Numbered from the stretch's first letter, positions 41,319 through 50,262 are shown. The stretch is 64,000 nt of DNA from Oceanococcus sp051252075 (GCA_051252075.1 JBPOFU010000005.1:14424-78423), one strand, 5' to 3'. Notes: a model not told the origin generated them from the letters alone. Program-made: numbers and translations.

Positions 41319-43217
41319 ATGCTGAATTTTACCGACCTGGTCCTGCGCCGCGGCCCCAGGGTTCTGATTGACAAGCTCAACCTGACCATTTTTTCTGGTC
41401 AGCGTGTGGGCATCACTGGGCGCAATGGCACCGGTAAATCCAGTCTGCTCTCGATGTTGCTCGGAGAATTGGCACCTGATGCGGGTGATTTAAGTTTTGG
41501 GCGAGATTTGGTGTTTGCCCATGTGCGTCAAGAAACGCCTGCGTTAGAGATCAGCGCCTTGGATTATGTGCTGGATGGTGATGTGCATTGGCGTGATTTA
41601 AATACTCGCTTGCAACAAGCGGAAGCGAATCACGAAGGCGACAAAATCGCGTTATTGCATGAAAAACTGCACGCTATAGATGGCTATACCGCGCCGACGC
41701 GGGCTGCACGTTTGCTGCATGGTCTGGGATTTGCTGTCACTGACGACGTTCGGCCGGTGAGTGCCTTTTCAGGCGGTTGGCGTATGCGTCTGAATTTGGC
41801 GCAGGCTTTGATGTGCCGCTCCGATGTGTTGTTGCTGGATGAGCCTACTAACCACTTGGATTTGGATGCTGTGGTTTGGGTGCAGGATTGGCTGAACAGT
41901 TACCCCGGCACTTTGTTGGTTATTTCCCATGATCGGGATTTTCTGGATTCCGTGACCACCCATATTCTGCATATTGAGCGCAATCAGGCTACGCAATACA
42001 CCGGCAATTATTCTTCCAGTGAGAAGCAGCGTGCGGAACGCATCAATCAACAGGCGGCGGAATACGCAACGCAGCAACGCCACGTAGCGCATTTACAAAG
42101 CTTTGTGGACCGCTTCAAAGCCAAGGCCAGCAAAGCTCGGCAAGCACAAAGCCGAGTCAAGATGCTGGAAAAAATGCAGCTTGTGGCCCCAGCGCACTGG
42201 GATACTCCGTTTGATTTTCGTTTTGCCGAGTTGGATCGCTTGCCCGCGCCGTTGCTGTCATTTCAGGGCGTGGCAGCGGGCTACAACGACCAAGCTGTGG
42301 TGGAGAATATCAATCTGACCCTAGCGCCCGGCGATCGCATCGCCTTGCTGGGGCGTAATGGCGCGGGTAAGTCCACTGTGATGCGCACCTTGGCCGGCAG
42401 CCAGGCAGCTCTGGGCGGTGAGCAGATGCGCGATCGGCATCTAAAGGTAGGATATTTTGCGCAACATCAGTTGGACAGCCTGCATCTGCCTTCTAGCCCC
42501 ATGGCGCATTTGGAGCGTCTCAACAAAATCTTGGATGTGCCGCTAAAAGAGCAAGAGCTGCGCGACTATTTGGGTGGCTTTGATTTTCACGGTGAGCGCG
42601 TGTTTGAGGCCATAGAGCCATTTTCAGGTGGTGAAAAAGCGCGCTTGGCGCTGGCCTTGCTGGTCTGGCAGAAACCCAATCTTTTGTTGCTGGATGAGCC
42701 TACCAATCATCTGGATTTGGAAATGCGTCATGCCTTGGAGCTTGCTTTGCAGGGCTTTGAAGGTGCGGTGGTGATGGTGTCACATGATAGGCATATGCTC
42801 GCGAGTACGGTCGATCAGCTGTGGGTCGTCGGTGAGGGTAGTTGTCAGCCCTTCGTGGGTGATCTGGATGATTACGCCAGTTTTGTGCGTAAACGCGTAT
42901 CGCAAGAAGATCAAGTGTCAGCCAGCCCCAGCAGCAGCAAACCCAATGCGCGCGAGCAGCGCCAAGCTGCCGCCGCCAAACGTGCGACGCAAAAGCCCTG
43001 GCGCGATGAGTTAAAGCGTTGCGAGCGGGATATGGAGCGTTTGGAAGCGGCCTTAGGGCAGCGTGAACAAGAGTTGTCTGACCCCGCTTTGTATGTTGAA
43101 AATCCACAGCGTGCTTCTGAACTGGCGCAGCAACAAACTCGCGAGCGCAAGCAGTTGGATGAGATAGAGGCACGTTGGCTGGAATTGGCTGAGCTTTTAC
43201 AGCAGGATGATGACTGA
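41319..43217 (+). CDS. yheS: ABC-F family ribosome-associated ATPase YheS
   Basis: A 632-residue ABC-F protein with two ATP-binding cassettes and no membrane domain; these act on ribosomes to relieve stalled or difficult translation. The first cassette has GRNGTGKSS and the signature FSGGWRMRLNLAQAL with LLLDEPTNHLDLDAV; the second has GRNGAGKST, FSGGEKARLALALL and LLLDEPTNHLDLEM. The linker (AYESQQ-type: AEYATQQRHVAHLQSFVDRFKAKASKARQAQSR) matches YheS rather than Uup or EttA. The C-terminal 90 residues form a basic coiled-coil extension. Confidence 0.92.
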   Translation: MLNFTDLVLRRGPRVLIDKLNLTIFSGQRVGITGRNGTGKSSLLSMLLGELAPDAGDLSFGRDLVFAHVRQETPALEISALDYVLDGDVHWRDLNTRLQQAEANHEGDKIALLHEKLHAIDGYTAPTRAARLLHGLGFAVTDDVRPVSAFSGGWRMRLNLAQALMCRSDVLLLDEPTNHLDLDAVVWVQDWLNSYPGTLLVISHDRDFLDSVTTHILHIERNQATQYTGNYSSSEKQRAERINQQAAEYATQQRHVAHLQSFVDRFKAKASKARQAQSRVKMLEKMQLVAPAHWDTPFDFRFAELDRLPAPLLSFQGVAAGYNDQAVVENINLTLAPGDRIALLGRNGAGKSTVMRTLAGSQAALGGEQMRDRHLKVGYFAQHQLDSLHLPSSPMAHLERLNKILDVPLKEQELRDYLGGFDFHGERVFEAIEPFSGGEKARLALALLVWQKPNLLLLDEPTNHLDLEMRHALELALQGFEGAVVMVSHDRHMLASTVDQLWVVGEGSCQPFVGDLDDYASFVRKRVSQEDQVSASPSSSKPNAREQRQAAAAKRATQKPWRDELKRCERDMERLEAALGQREQELSDPALYVENPQRASELAQQQTRERKQLDEIEARWLELAELLQQDDD

Positions 43218-43390
43218 CAGAAGGGAAGCTCTGATCGAATCATGAACACAGCATCGCTAGTTAAAAATTGCCCCTTTATCGTTGGAAAACTTGCCAATAG
43301 CTGGCTATTCGCTGCGTTTCCCGTCTCAAATTGGTTTTCCCCAGCGCGCTGCTCGCGCCCAGATTCAATCAGAGCTTCCCAGGGGCGGCG

Positions 43391-43744
43391 ATGAGCCTGA
43401 CAACACAGCAGCGGAAACAATTGAGCGAGCGCATAAAGGCGCTGCAATCAGAGCTGGGGCCTGCCTTGTTGCAAGCACAGGAGTCGGCGCAACCCGTAGA
43501 ACTGGATCAGACCCTGCAAGGCCGCTTATCGCGTATGGATGCCATGCAGGGACAAGCGATGGCGCAGGCGGCTAGTCAGCGGCTACAGCGGCAACAGCAG
43601 GGGCTAAAGCGGGCTGCGGGCAACTTGGAGCACGTCGATTTTGGCTTGTGTACAGAATGCGATGAACCCATTGCATGGGCGCGATTGCAGTTTGATCCCG
43701 CAGTGCGCTTGTGTATGAGCTGCGCACAGGCGGCAGAGGCTTAG
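43391..43744 (+). CDS. DksA/TraR family C4 zinc-finger protein
   Basis: A 117-residue protein of the DksA/TraR family, small factors that enter the RNA polymerase secondary channel. Residues 1-75 form a Gln/Arg-rich helical region and the C-terminus has a four-cysteine zinc finger (FGLCTECDEPI then RLCMSCAQ). It lacks the Asp pair that DksA carries at its coiled-coil tip as far as I can see, so a DksA-like action on rRNA promoters is not certain. The ATG at 43391 has an AGGGG site 5 bp upstream; a frame upstream of it is not family-like. Confidence 0.85.
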   Translation: MSLTTQQRKQLSERIKALQSELGPALLQAQESAQPVELDQTLQGRLSRMDAMQGQAMAQAASQRLQRQQQGLKRAAGNLEHVDFGLCTECDEPIAWARLQFDPAVRLCMSCAQAAEA

Positions 43745-43754
43745 CGTTCCCTTC

Positions 43755-44408
43755 CTAGCCGTAAGCTCCGTCACTGACGAAGGGATTGCTTATGCGTTCT
43801 TGACCGAAGCTGGATGTCGGGCCGTGCCCAGGCACAAATTGAATATCGTCGCCCAGAGGGAATAGCTTGTTGCGTATCGAGTTCACTAAGTCAGCGTGAT
43901 TGCCGCGTGGAAAGTCTGTGCGGCCAATCGAGCCTTGGAATATGACATCGCCGACTATGGCTAGAGACAAGTCTTTTTGGTGAAATACCACATGGCCTGG
44001 GGTGTGGCCAGGGCAATGAATCACATCCAGAACGATAGTTCCAACCGTCACCGTATCGCCATCGTTAAGCCAACGATTGGGGGTGAAAGCGCGGCTGGGC
44101 GGAAAGCCCATTTGCTGCGCCTGTGCCGGCAACATATCGATCCAAAATTGATCGTCTTTGTGCGGGCCTTCTATGGGCAGCTCCAGACGTTCCGCGAGTT
44201 CCGCAACCATGCCAACATGATCTAGGTGGCCATGGGTGACCAGCAACTTCTCAAGCGTTATTCCTTCAGCGGCGACCGCTTCCAGCAACATCTCAATTTC
44301 GCCCCCCGCATCAACCAATGCACCTTGCATGGTGGACTTGTCCCAAATCAGGCTGCAATTTTGCTGAAACGGTGTAACTGGAAGGATTTTGATGCCAAGT
44401 GCAGACAT
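43755..44408 (-). CDS. Metallo-beta-lactamase fold hydrolase (YcbL/glyoxalase II-like)
   Basis: A 217-residue MBL-fold protein very similar in layout to E. coli YcbL, a type II glyoxalase that hydrolyses S-D-lactoylglutathione. The HxHxDH motif is LVTHGHLDHVGM, later metal ligands are in HCPGHTPGHVVFH, VGDVIF and FVPGHGPTSSFGQERISNPF. The short length and C-terminus match YcbL rather than GloB, which has an extra substrate-binding domain. It ends 10 bp from the convergent DksA/TraR-family gene. Confidence 0.88.
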   Translation of the reverse strand: MSALGIKILPVTPFQQNCSLIWDKSTMQGALVDAGGEIEMLLEAVAAEGITLEKLLVTHGHLDHVGMVAELAERLELPIEGPHKDDQFWIDMLPAQAQQMGFPPSRAFTPNRWLNDGDTVTVGTIVLDVIHCPGHTPGHVVFHQKDLSLAIVGDVIFQGSIGRTDFPRGNHADLVNSIRNKLFPLGDDIQFVPGHGPTSSFGQERISNPFVSDGAYG

Positions 44409-44485
44409 AGCAGTGTATAGAGCAAGAGGGAGCCCATCATGGCATAGGGCGTGCGCGATCGAAATGCATCAAATCGGATATGGGC

Positions 44486-45529
44486 TCAATTAAACAGTTC
44501 CAGTGCGCCTGGCGCTTGCAGACCGGGGTGTAAGGATGTGATTGATTCTTGATGCATGCAGACGCGGTTTCGTCCTTCGCGCTTTGCTTTGTACAGCGCC
44601 TGATCGGCGCGGCCTATGATGTTTGCGGCGTGATCGAAGCGGTCAATTGGAGCCATGCCTATGCTTACCGTGATGTGTTCGATCTGAGGGAAGTGGGCGC
44701 TTGCAATCTTGCTGCGCATACGCTCAGCCAAATTGCTGGCATCGACCCGCTTGCAGGGACTTACGAGGATGGCGAACTCTTCGCCACCATAGCGATACAC
44801 CGTGTCCACTGCGCGCACTGTGGCTTGCATGATTCTAGTGATCAGCAGCAACACTTCATCTCCAATTAAATGACCAAAGTTGTCATTGATTCTTTTGAAG
44901 TGATCGACATCGACCATGAACAGCCACCAATGCGCCGGATCGGGGCTGAAATCGGTTTTCTGTCGCATGGCCTGCGTGGTGATGCTGATTTTGTTGTCGA
45001 AGGCCCCGCGATTGAGAGCGCCGGTTAAGGCATCCAATTCTTGAAAATGCAGTATGCGTACGAAATTACTGTAGATCGCCAATACGTGGCTCATGGATTC
45101 GCGGTTGTTTGATAGCAGTGGCGATCGGCGAACCTCTATGACTTCCAGCACTTTTCGTTCCACGCAAATAGGAAAGTAATCCACATAGGGATCATCGCTA
45201 GGTACTTGTGGGGTGTGTTCGGTCATGGCGCGCGCTAATGCACCTTGTGCGATCACGCCGCGGCTCGGCTTGTTATCCCAGTTAAAATTGGGTTTTCCGC
45301 CGTCCTGGATGATTTCACAGCGCAGGGTGATGTTGAGTCGGTTTGCCGCCGTTGGTGTCAAAAAGTTGATGGAGACCAAAGAAAATAGACTGGCCAGGTT
45401 TTCTGCAAAACGCCTGCGCATGAGGTCGGAGCTGTCCGACTGGGTCATATCGCGTACCGCGAACAGGGCGGATTCGGTGTCCGGTTGGCTTTTGTTCGGC
45501 GATTTTTGATGGCTGACAGGTGAAGGCAT
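44486..45529 (-). CDS. Diguanylate cyclase (GGDEF)
   Basis: A 347-residue protein whose C-terminal half (about 170-335) is an active-looking GGDEF domain: DALTGALNRGAFDNK, the metal-binding VDVDHFKRINDNFGHLIGD, and RYGGEEFAILV. The inhibitory I-site RAVD lies five residues before GGEEF, so c-di-GMP feedback is expected. The N-terminal 160 residues form a GAF-like or unclassified sensing domain without membrane segments. It makes c-di-GMP, relevant to Tad-pilus or polysaccharide regulation elsewhere in the window, though no direct link is shown. It follows ycgL by 60 bp on the same strand. Confidence 0.9.
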   Translation of the reverse strand: MPSPVSHQKSPNKSQPDTESALFAVRDMTQSDSSDLMRRRFAENLASLFSLVSINFLTPTAANRLNITLRCEIIQDGGKPNFNWDNKPSRGVIAQGALARAMTEHTPQVPSDDPYVDYFPICVERKVLEVIEVRRSPLLSNNRESMSHVLAIYSNFVRILHFQELDALTGALNRGAFDNKISITTQAMRQKTDFSPDPAHWWLFMVDVDHFKRINDNFGHLIGDEVLLLITRIMQATVRAVDTVYRYGGEEFAILVSPCKRVDASNLAERMRSKIASAHFPQIEHITVSIGMAPIDRFDHAANIIGRADQALYKAKREGRNRVCMHQESITSLHPGLQAPGALELFN

Positions 45530-45589
45530 TGATGTGCACGCAGACGGGCTCGCGCAGGACGTGCAAGCTGTATGCCGTTAGCGCACGGT

Positions 45590-45868
45590 TTAGTCGCCGA
45601 AGTGCAGTCGCGCGTTGAGATGCCCTGCCGGAGGCATTTGTAGAAAAAAGCCATCAGAGCGCAAGCCCTTGATGACCTCTTTGACTTGCACCCGCGCCAA
45701 GGGCCTCTGCTCATGCAAGTCCAACTGCATGACTACCCTGAGCTCTCCTAGGCGTTTACGTAAGTGCTCTGGAATATCTTCCTCGCCCAAATCTTGGCGT
45801 AGATAGATATACATTTCTTGCTGTCGGGAGCAACGTAAAACACGGCAAGGGACTGAGTTTTCACTCAC
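45590..45868 (-). CDS. YcgL domain-containing protein
   Basis: A 92-residue protein of the YcgL family, of unknown biochemical function. The family pattern is visible: CRVLRCSRQQEMYIYLRQDL, then PEHLRKRLGELRVVMQLDL and GFFLQMPPAGHL. In other gammaproteobacteria ycgL is usually near minC or rnd. Here it starts 3 bp after the thiC stop on the same strand and is probably cotranscribed with it. Confidence 0.82.
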   Translation of the reverse strand: MSENSVPCRVLRCSRQQEMYIYLRQDLGEEDIPEHLRKRLGELRVVMQLDLHEQRPLARVQVKEVIKGLRSDGFFLQMPPAGHLNARLHFGD

Positions 45869-45871
45869 GGC

Positions 45872-47764
45872 TTAGGAGTCCTGATAAATCTCTGCGCCCT
45901 GCTCACGGAACTCTGCCGCTTTTTCTTGCATACCCGTTTTTAGCGCATTGGCGGCGTCGATTTTTTTCTGTTCTGCGTAATCACGTACGTCTTGGGTGAT
46001 TTTCATGGAGCAGAAGTTGGGGCCACACATAGAGCAGAAATGCGCCACTTTGTGGCCTTCTTTGGGCAGGGTTTGGTCGTGATAATCACGCGCCCGCTCT
46101 GGGTCTAGCGATAAATTAAATTGATCTTCCCAGCGGAATTCGAAGCGTGCTTTGGACAAAGCGTTGTCACGCACTTGAGCGCCAGGGTGACCTTTGGCTA
46201 AGTCAGCGGCATGGGCAGCGATTTTGTAAGTCACGATGCCGTCACGCACGTCATCTTTATCTGGCAGGCCGAGGTGTTCTTTGGGCGTCACGTAGCAGAG
46301 CATGGCCGTGCCATACCAGCCGATTTGCGCCGCGCCGATGGCTGAGGTGATGTGATCGTAGCCAGGCGCGATGTCGGTGGTTAGTGGGCCGAGTGTGTAG
46401 AAGGGCGCTTCAAAGCAATCCTCCAACTCTTTATCCATATTCTCTTTTATGAGTTGCATGGGGACGTGGCCGGGGCCTTCGATCATGACTTGGCAATCGT
46501 GCTCCCAGGCAATTTTGGTGAGTTCGCCTAGGGTTTCCAATTCGCCAAATTGGGCGGCGTCATTGGCATCGGCCAAGCAGCCCGGGCGCAAACCGTCACC
46601 TAATGAAAAAGCCACATCGTAGGCCTTCATGATTTCGCAAATATCTTCAAAATGCGTGTACAAGAAGGATTCTTGATGATGCGCCAGGCACCACTTGGCC
46701 ATGATGGAGCCGCCGCGAGAAACGATACCCGTCAGGCGGTCGGCGGTCAGCGGTACATATTGCAAACGCACGCCAGCATGAATGGTGAAGTAATCCACCC
46801 CTTGCTCGGCTTGTTCAATCAGGGTGTCGCGGAACAATTCCCAAGTTAGATTTTCGGCTTTGCCGTCGACTTTTTCTAAAGCTTGGTAGATGGGGACAGT
46901 GCCAATAGGAACAGGAGAATTGCGCAATATCCATTCCCGCGTTTCATGAATATTTTTGCCGGTCGACAAATCCATGATGGTGTCGGCGCCCCAACGGGTC
47001 GACCAAACCATTTTCTCCACTTCTTCCACAATGGACGATGAAACCGCGGAATTGCCGATGTTGGCGTTGATTTTAACCCGGAAATTGCGCCCGATTATCA
47101 TAGGCTCGGATTCAGGGTGATTGATGTTGTTGGGTATGATGGCGCGGCCAGCAGCGATCTCATCGCGCACAAATTCAGCAGTGACCTCTTCCGGCAGATT
47201 GGCCCCAAAGCTTTGTCCGGGATGGCGGTTCTTCAAATAATTGGCCGCTTGATATTCCTCGCGCAATTCCTGTAGCCGGGCATTTTCGCGAATTGCGACG
47301 AATTCCATTTCCGGGGTGATGATGCCGCGCCTGGCGTAATGCATCTGGGTCACATTGGCCCCAGCACTGGCACGTCGTGGAGCGCGTATATGTTCAAAGC
47401 GCAATGGGATTAAAGCGGGGTCGGTTTCTCTAGTCTGTCCGAAACCTGAACTGGGGCCTTGCAGTTGTTCACTGTCGCCTCGCTCTGCTATCCAATCTGC
47501 GCGCAATGGCAACAGACCTGACATTAAATCAATCTTTGCTTCTGGGTCCTGGTATGGCCCTGAGGTGTCGTAGACGGTGAGCGGTGGATTTTGCTCCAAG
47601 CCGTCTTTTCCGCGTGTTGATTGCAGTGCGATTTCGCGCATGGGTACGCGGATATCCGGCCTGCTGCCATCGACATAAATCTTGCTGGATGCAGGGAAGC
47701 TCTGAATAACTTCTTTGCTTAGGCTGCGGGTTTTGTCGACGATGTCTTTGGCCAGGGCGCTCAT
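45872..47764 (-). CDS. thiC: Phosphomethylpyrimidine synthase ThiC
   Basis: ThiC is a radical-SAM enzyme that converts aminoimidazole ribotide to HMP phosphate, the pyrimidine half of thiamine. The 630-residue protein carries the C-terminal 4Fe-4S motif CSMCGPNFC, the NANIGNSAVSSSIVEEVEKM, DLSTGKNIHETREWI and EGPGHVPM segments of the family. No other thi gene is adjacent and I find no TPP riboswitch in the 132-bp leader. ThiC reading starts at MSALAKDIVDKTRSLSKEV. Confidence 0.96.
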   Translation of the reverse strand: MSALAKDIVDKTRSLSKEVIQSFPASSKIYVDGSRPDIRVPMREIALQSTRGKDGLEQNPPLTVYDTSGPYQDPEAKIDLMSGLLPLRADWIAERGDSEQLQGPSSGFGQTRETDPALIPLRFEHIRAPRRASAGANVTQMHYARRGIITPEMEFVAIRENARLQELREEYQAANYLKNRHPGQSFGANLPEEVTAEFVRDEIAAGRAIIPNNINHPESEPMIIGRNFRVKINANIGNSAVSSSIVEEVEKMVWSTRWGADTIMDLSTGKNIHETREWILRNSPVPIGTVPIYQALEKVDGKAENLTWELFRDTLIEQAEQGVDYFTIHAGVRLQYVPLTADRLTGIVSRGGSIMAKWCLAHHQESFLYTHFEDICEIMKAYDVAFSLGDGLRPGCLADANDAAQFGELETLGELTKIAWEHDCQVMIEGPGHVPMQLIKENMDKELEDCFEAPFYTLGPLTTDIAPGYDHITSAIGAAQIGWYGTAMLCYVTPKEHLGLPDKDDVRDGIVTYKIAAHAADLAKGHPGAQVRDNALSKARFEFRWEDQFNLSLDPERARDYHDQTLPKEGHKVAHFCSMCGPNFCSMKITQDVRDYAEQKKIDAANALKTGMQEKAAEFREQGAEIYQDS

Positions 47765-47896
47765 TGAGGTATCGCTGTTGAGTGTGTACGACTAGTGTAC
47801 TGCCCGCTAGGGTTAGTAGCACCCGTTGCGGCTAAAACAATCCGTAATTGCGTGCGTTATTGGCTATTAAGGGGATGGCCTCTTGCGGCTGTGGCG

Positions 47897-48253
47897 CTAC
47901 TCAACAATTGCACCTCGATATCGTTTTGTCGACACCCCTGTTCGGGCGTAAGCGGGGGCTCTTTTCTCGACGTCTTTAATGGCTTGGGCAAAAACTGCGA
48001 GCATGGTGCGGGTTTGCACCGGTCGCGCAATGTCGAATGGCGCACCATTTTTGTATGCGGAATAGCGCACAAGCACGGCGTGATCTGGGCTGGATGTATG
48101 GCCATGGACATTGACCACGCAAATGTCGGCATTTTCTACCGCTACCCACTCGAACTCCGTGTCTAGCGAGCGGGTGCATATACCCAAAGCAGATTTTAGC
48201 GGGCGTTGGTCGGCGTCATCGAGGTCGAGGAAAGCAACTTTTATCTGATGCAT
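47897..48253 (-). CDS. Unrecognised small protein, receiver-like fold, in the amt operon
   Basis: A 118-residue protein I do not recognise. The sequence MHQIKVAFLDLDDADQRPLKSALG begins like a response-regulator receiver domain, with alternating strands (WVAVENADICVVNV, HAVLVRYS) and a late ARPVQTRTMLAVFAQAI resembling the K-P helix region of receivers, but the phospho-acceptor Asp cannot be placed, so it would be a pseudo-receiver at most. The ATG at 48253 is chosen over a longer frame because the upstream part is low-complexity and overlaps the preceding gene. It starts 8 bp after the 205-residue protein's stop, the last gene of the amt operon. Confidence 0.62.
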   Translation of the reverse strand: MHQIKVAFLDLDDADQRPLKSALGICTRSLDTEFEWVAVENADICVVNVHGHTSSPDHAVLVRYSAYKNGAPFDIARPVQTRTMLAVFAQAIKDVEKRAPAYARTGVSTKRYRGAIVE

Positions 48254-48261
48254 AGGTAGCT

Positions 48262-48879
48262 CTAAAGAGTGCTTGTGAAGATGAGGTTGGAGGGTGGAAA
48301 CACGTCCGCTTCGGGAAGTGTTTTGGCGTGTTCCACTGCGGTATAGAAAATTTTGTCGGCAGCTACTGGGCCGAGGCTGGTGCAGAGGGTGACGTATACC
48401 TTGTGAACGAGGCTTGTAAGTTGCTCGATAGTGAGTTCGGGCATCTGCCCGCCTTGAACTATCCAACCCAGCGCCGGAGCGGCCATCTCCTGCAATCCAT
48501 CTTTGCTGGACAGCCGTTGCCCTAAATCTTCTATGAAATCGGAAGACGGACGCCCGCTGCTGCCTGCCAAGGCCTTGCGGATGGAGGCCAGCAGTGCAAG
48601 CGCGACCTTTTCACCTGCGCTTTCTTGGGGGGAAGCACCTTGGCTACTCGTGTTTTGACCGGTTCTAGCGCGATGCACCGCGGTGCGCAGAGCATTTCGT
48701 TGGCGAGAGTCAAATTGCAGGTCTTGTGAGACCTCACGCATGAAATTGATGACACTGGCGCTCGGATCGCTGGCGTATTTACCGATCCAAAGATCAGCGG
48801 CCTGTGCGCCAATGTGAGGGCCTAAAAGTTCTGCCAGGATATCTGGTAGCTCCATTTTCCAGATGGTTGTCTCGGACAT
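48262..48879 (-). CDS. Unrecognised protein cotranscribed with amt
   Basis: A 205-residue soluble protein of no family I can name. It has a Trp/Leu-rich N-terminal helix (MSETTIWKMELPDILAELLG), a Ser/Gln-rich linker near residue 85 and a C-terminal helical part with GPVAADKIFYTAVEHAKTLPEADVFPPSNLI, a pattern I associate loosely with C-terminal domains of signalling or regulatory proteins. No cofactor or metal motif is visible. Its start lies 2 bp after the amt stop, a strong sign of coupling with ammonium transport. Confidence 0.68.
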   Translation of the reverse strand: MSETTIWKMELPDILAELLGPHIGAQAADLWIGKYASDPSASVINFMREVSQDLQFDSRQRNALRTAVHRARTGQNTSSQGASPQESAGEKVALALLASIRKALAGSSGRPSSDFIEDLGQRLSSKDGLQEMAAPALGWIVQGGQMPELTIEQLTSLVHKVYVTLCTSLGPVAADKIFYTAVEHAKTLPEADVFPPSNLIFTSTL

Positions 48880-48881
48880 GT

Positions 48882-50183
48882 TTAGCTCCGAGGTGCAATG
48901 CTGGTTTGGAATTCGGGATAACCGATATCGGCATGTTCTGTGTAGTCTAGGCCGTGCTGTTCGTGCAGAGTTGATGCACGTATCCCTATGACCGCTTTCA
49001 GCACGCCAAATAGCACCAAGGCGGTGCCAAACGCCCAGGCAAAAATAACGCCTATGCCGAGTAGCTGAACGCTGATACGCGAAGCGTTAAACAAATCTCC
49101 GGTGTAGAACATGCCTGCGGCAAGAGTCCCCCAGGCGCCTGCAAAGCCATGCACTGGAATAGCCCCAACCACGTCATCGATCCGCAGTCGCTCAAGAAGA
49201 ACGCCTGAAATAACCATCACGAAACCACCGATAATGCCGGTCAGTGCGGAAAAACCTGCGGACATAGAGGCGCAGCCCGCTGTGATGGACACCAAGCCAG
49301 CCAAACCGCCATTCAGTATGGTGATAGCGGCGAGGGGGCGGCGGAGTAGAAGTGCGCATAGCATGGCTCCAATCACCCCGGTCACGGCGGCGATTTGAGT
49401 GTTCATAAGTACCGTTCCTATGTCTTCCGACGCGGCTAAAGTGGATCCGCCGTTAAATCCGAACCAGCCTAGCCAAAGCACAAACACTCCGGTAGACACC
49501 ATGGGCAAGTTGTGCCCCGGAATGGTGCGTGCTGAGCCATCCTTAGCAAATCGGCCCAAGCGTGGGCCGAGCAGAATAACCGCTGCGAGAGCGCACCAGC
49601 CGCCAACGGAATGCACCACAGTGGAGCCTGCAAAATCGACAAAACCACGCGCGGCAAGCCAGCCGCTACCCTCGTAAAAACTACCCCAGACCCAGGAGCC
49701 TGATACGGGGTAAATCAGCGCAGTAACCACAAACGATGCGGCTAAATAGGGCCAAAACCGCATGCGTTCGGCGACAGCTCCGGCGACAATTGTGGCCGCA
49801 GTGGCGGCAAACATGGCCTGAAATAGGAAGAACACGGCTTCATTGCCAGGCTTGGAATCCGGCATGAAATGGTCAATTCCAAACCAACCACTGGGATTGG
49901 TGCCGAACATTAAGCCATAGCCAATCAACCAGAACCCGAGGATGCCGAAGCACAGATCGGCGTAATTTTTGAGTATGACGTTGGTGCTGTTTTTGGCGCG
50001 CACCGAGCCGCCTTCAAGTAAGGCAAATCCAGCTTGCATAAAGAAAACCAGCGCTGCCGCGACAGCAACCCACACGATATCCACGGGCTGGGTTAAGACA
50101 TCGGTTGCGAAGGCGGATTGAGGAATGGCGCTAAGTGCGCATAGCAGAAGTACGGGGTGCTTCTTGGTGTGAGCGTTTGGCAT
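48882..50183 (-). CDS. amt: Ammonium transporter Amt
   Basis: A 433-residue Amt/MEP/Rh ammonium channel. The N-terminal signal is followed by 11 membrane helices. Key residues are visible: the twin histidines (STVVHSVGG and IPVHGFAGAWG), the Phe gate in FFLFQAMFAATAATIV, the ammonium-binding LWLGWFGFNGGS and the C-terminal HGLDYTEH segment. The start at 50183 is preferred to an ATG at 50228 because a sigma-54 promoter lies between them. Two unrecognised genes follow without a gap. No glnK (PII) gene, the usual neighbour of amtB, is present here. Confidence 0.92.
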   Translation of the reverse strand: MPNAHTKKHPVLLLCALSAIPQSAFATDVLTQPVDIVWVAVAAALVFFMQAGFALLEGGSVRAKNSTNVILKNYADLCFGILGFWLIGYGLMFGTNPSGWFGIDHFMPDSKPGNEAVFFLFQAMFAATAATIVAGAVAERMRFWPYLAASFVVTALIYPVSGSWVWGSFYEGSGWLAARGFVDFAGSTVVHSVGGWCALAAVILLGPRLGRFAKDGSARTIPGHNLPMVSTGVFVLWLGWFGFNGGSTLAASEDIGTVLMNTQIAAVTGVIGAMLCALLLRRPLAAITILNGGLAGLVSITAGCASMSAGFSALTGIIGGFVMVISGVLLERLRIDDVVGAIPVHGFAGAWGTLAAGMFYTGDLFNASRISVQLLGIGVIFAWAFGTALVLFGVLKAVIGIRASTLHEQHGLDYTEHADIGYPEFQTSIAPRS

Positions 50184-50216
50184 GGAAAGGCCCAAATTGG
50201 AATTATGTTGCAGTGA

Positions 50217-50232
50217 AGCAATTTCCAAGCCA
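50217..50232 (-). promoter_or_regulatory. Sigma-54 (RpoN) promoter of amt
   Basis: Read on the minus strand, TGGCTTGGAAATTGCT matches the -24/-12 consensus TGGCACGN4TTGCW at 10 of 12 defined positions, with GG and GC exactly 10 bp apart. Transcription would start near 50206, giving a short leader before the ATG at 50183. This fits nitrogen-limited (NtrC-dependent) expression of amt. A clear NtrC site was not found. Confidence 0.75.
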
Positions 50233-50262
50233 GTTACTGCGTGCTGTTTAAATTATGTTTTT

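Noticed and set aside
47765..47896. TPP riboswitch before thiC
   Set aside because: A CGGGTGC-like stretch occurs in the leader, but the invariant CTGAGA and ACCTGATC-type elements of a TPP switch cannot be found.
48254..48466. Longer N-terminus for the 118-residue amt-operon protein
   Set aside because: The extension is low-complexity and overlaps the preceding gene in another frame; no ribosome-binding site at its start.
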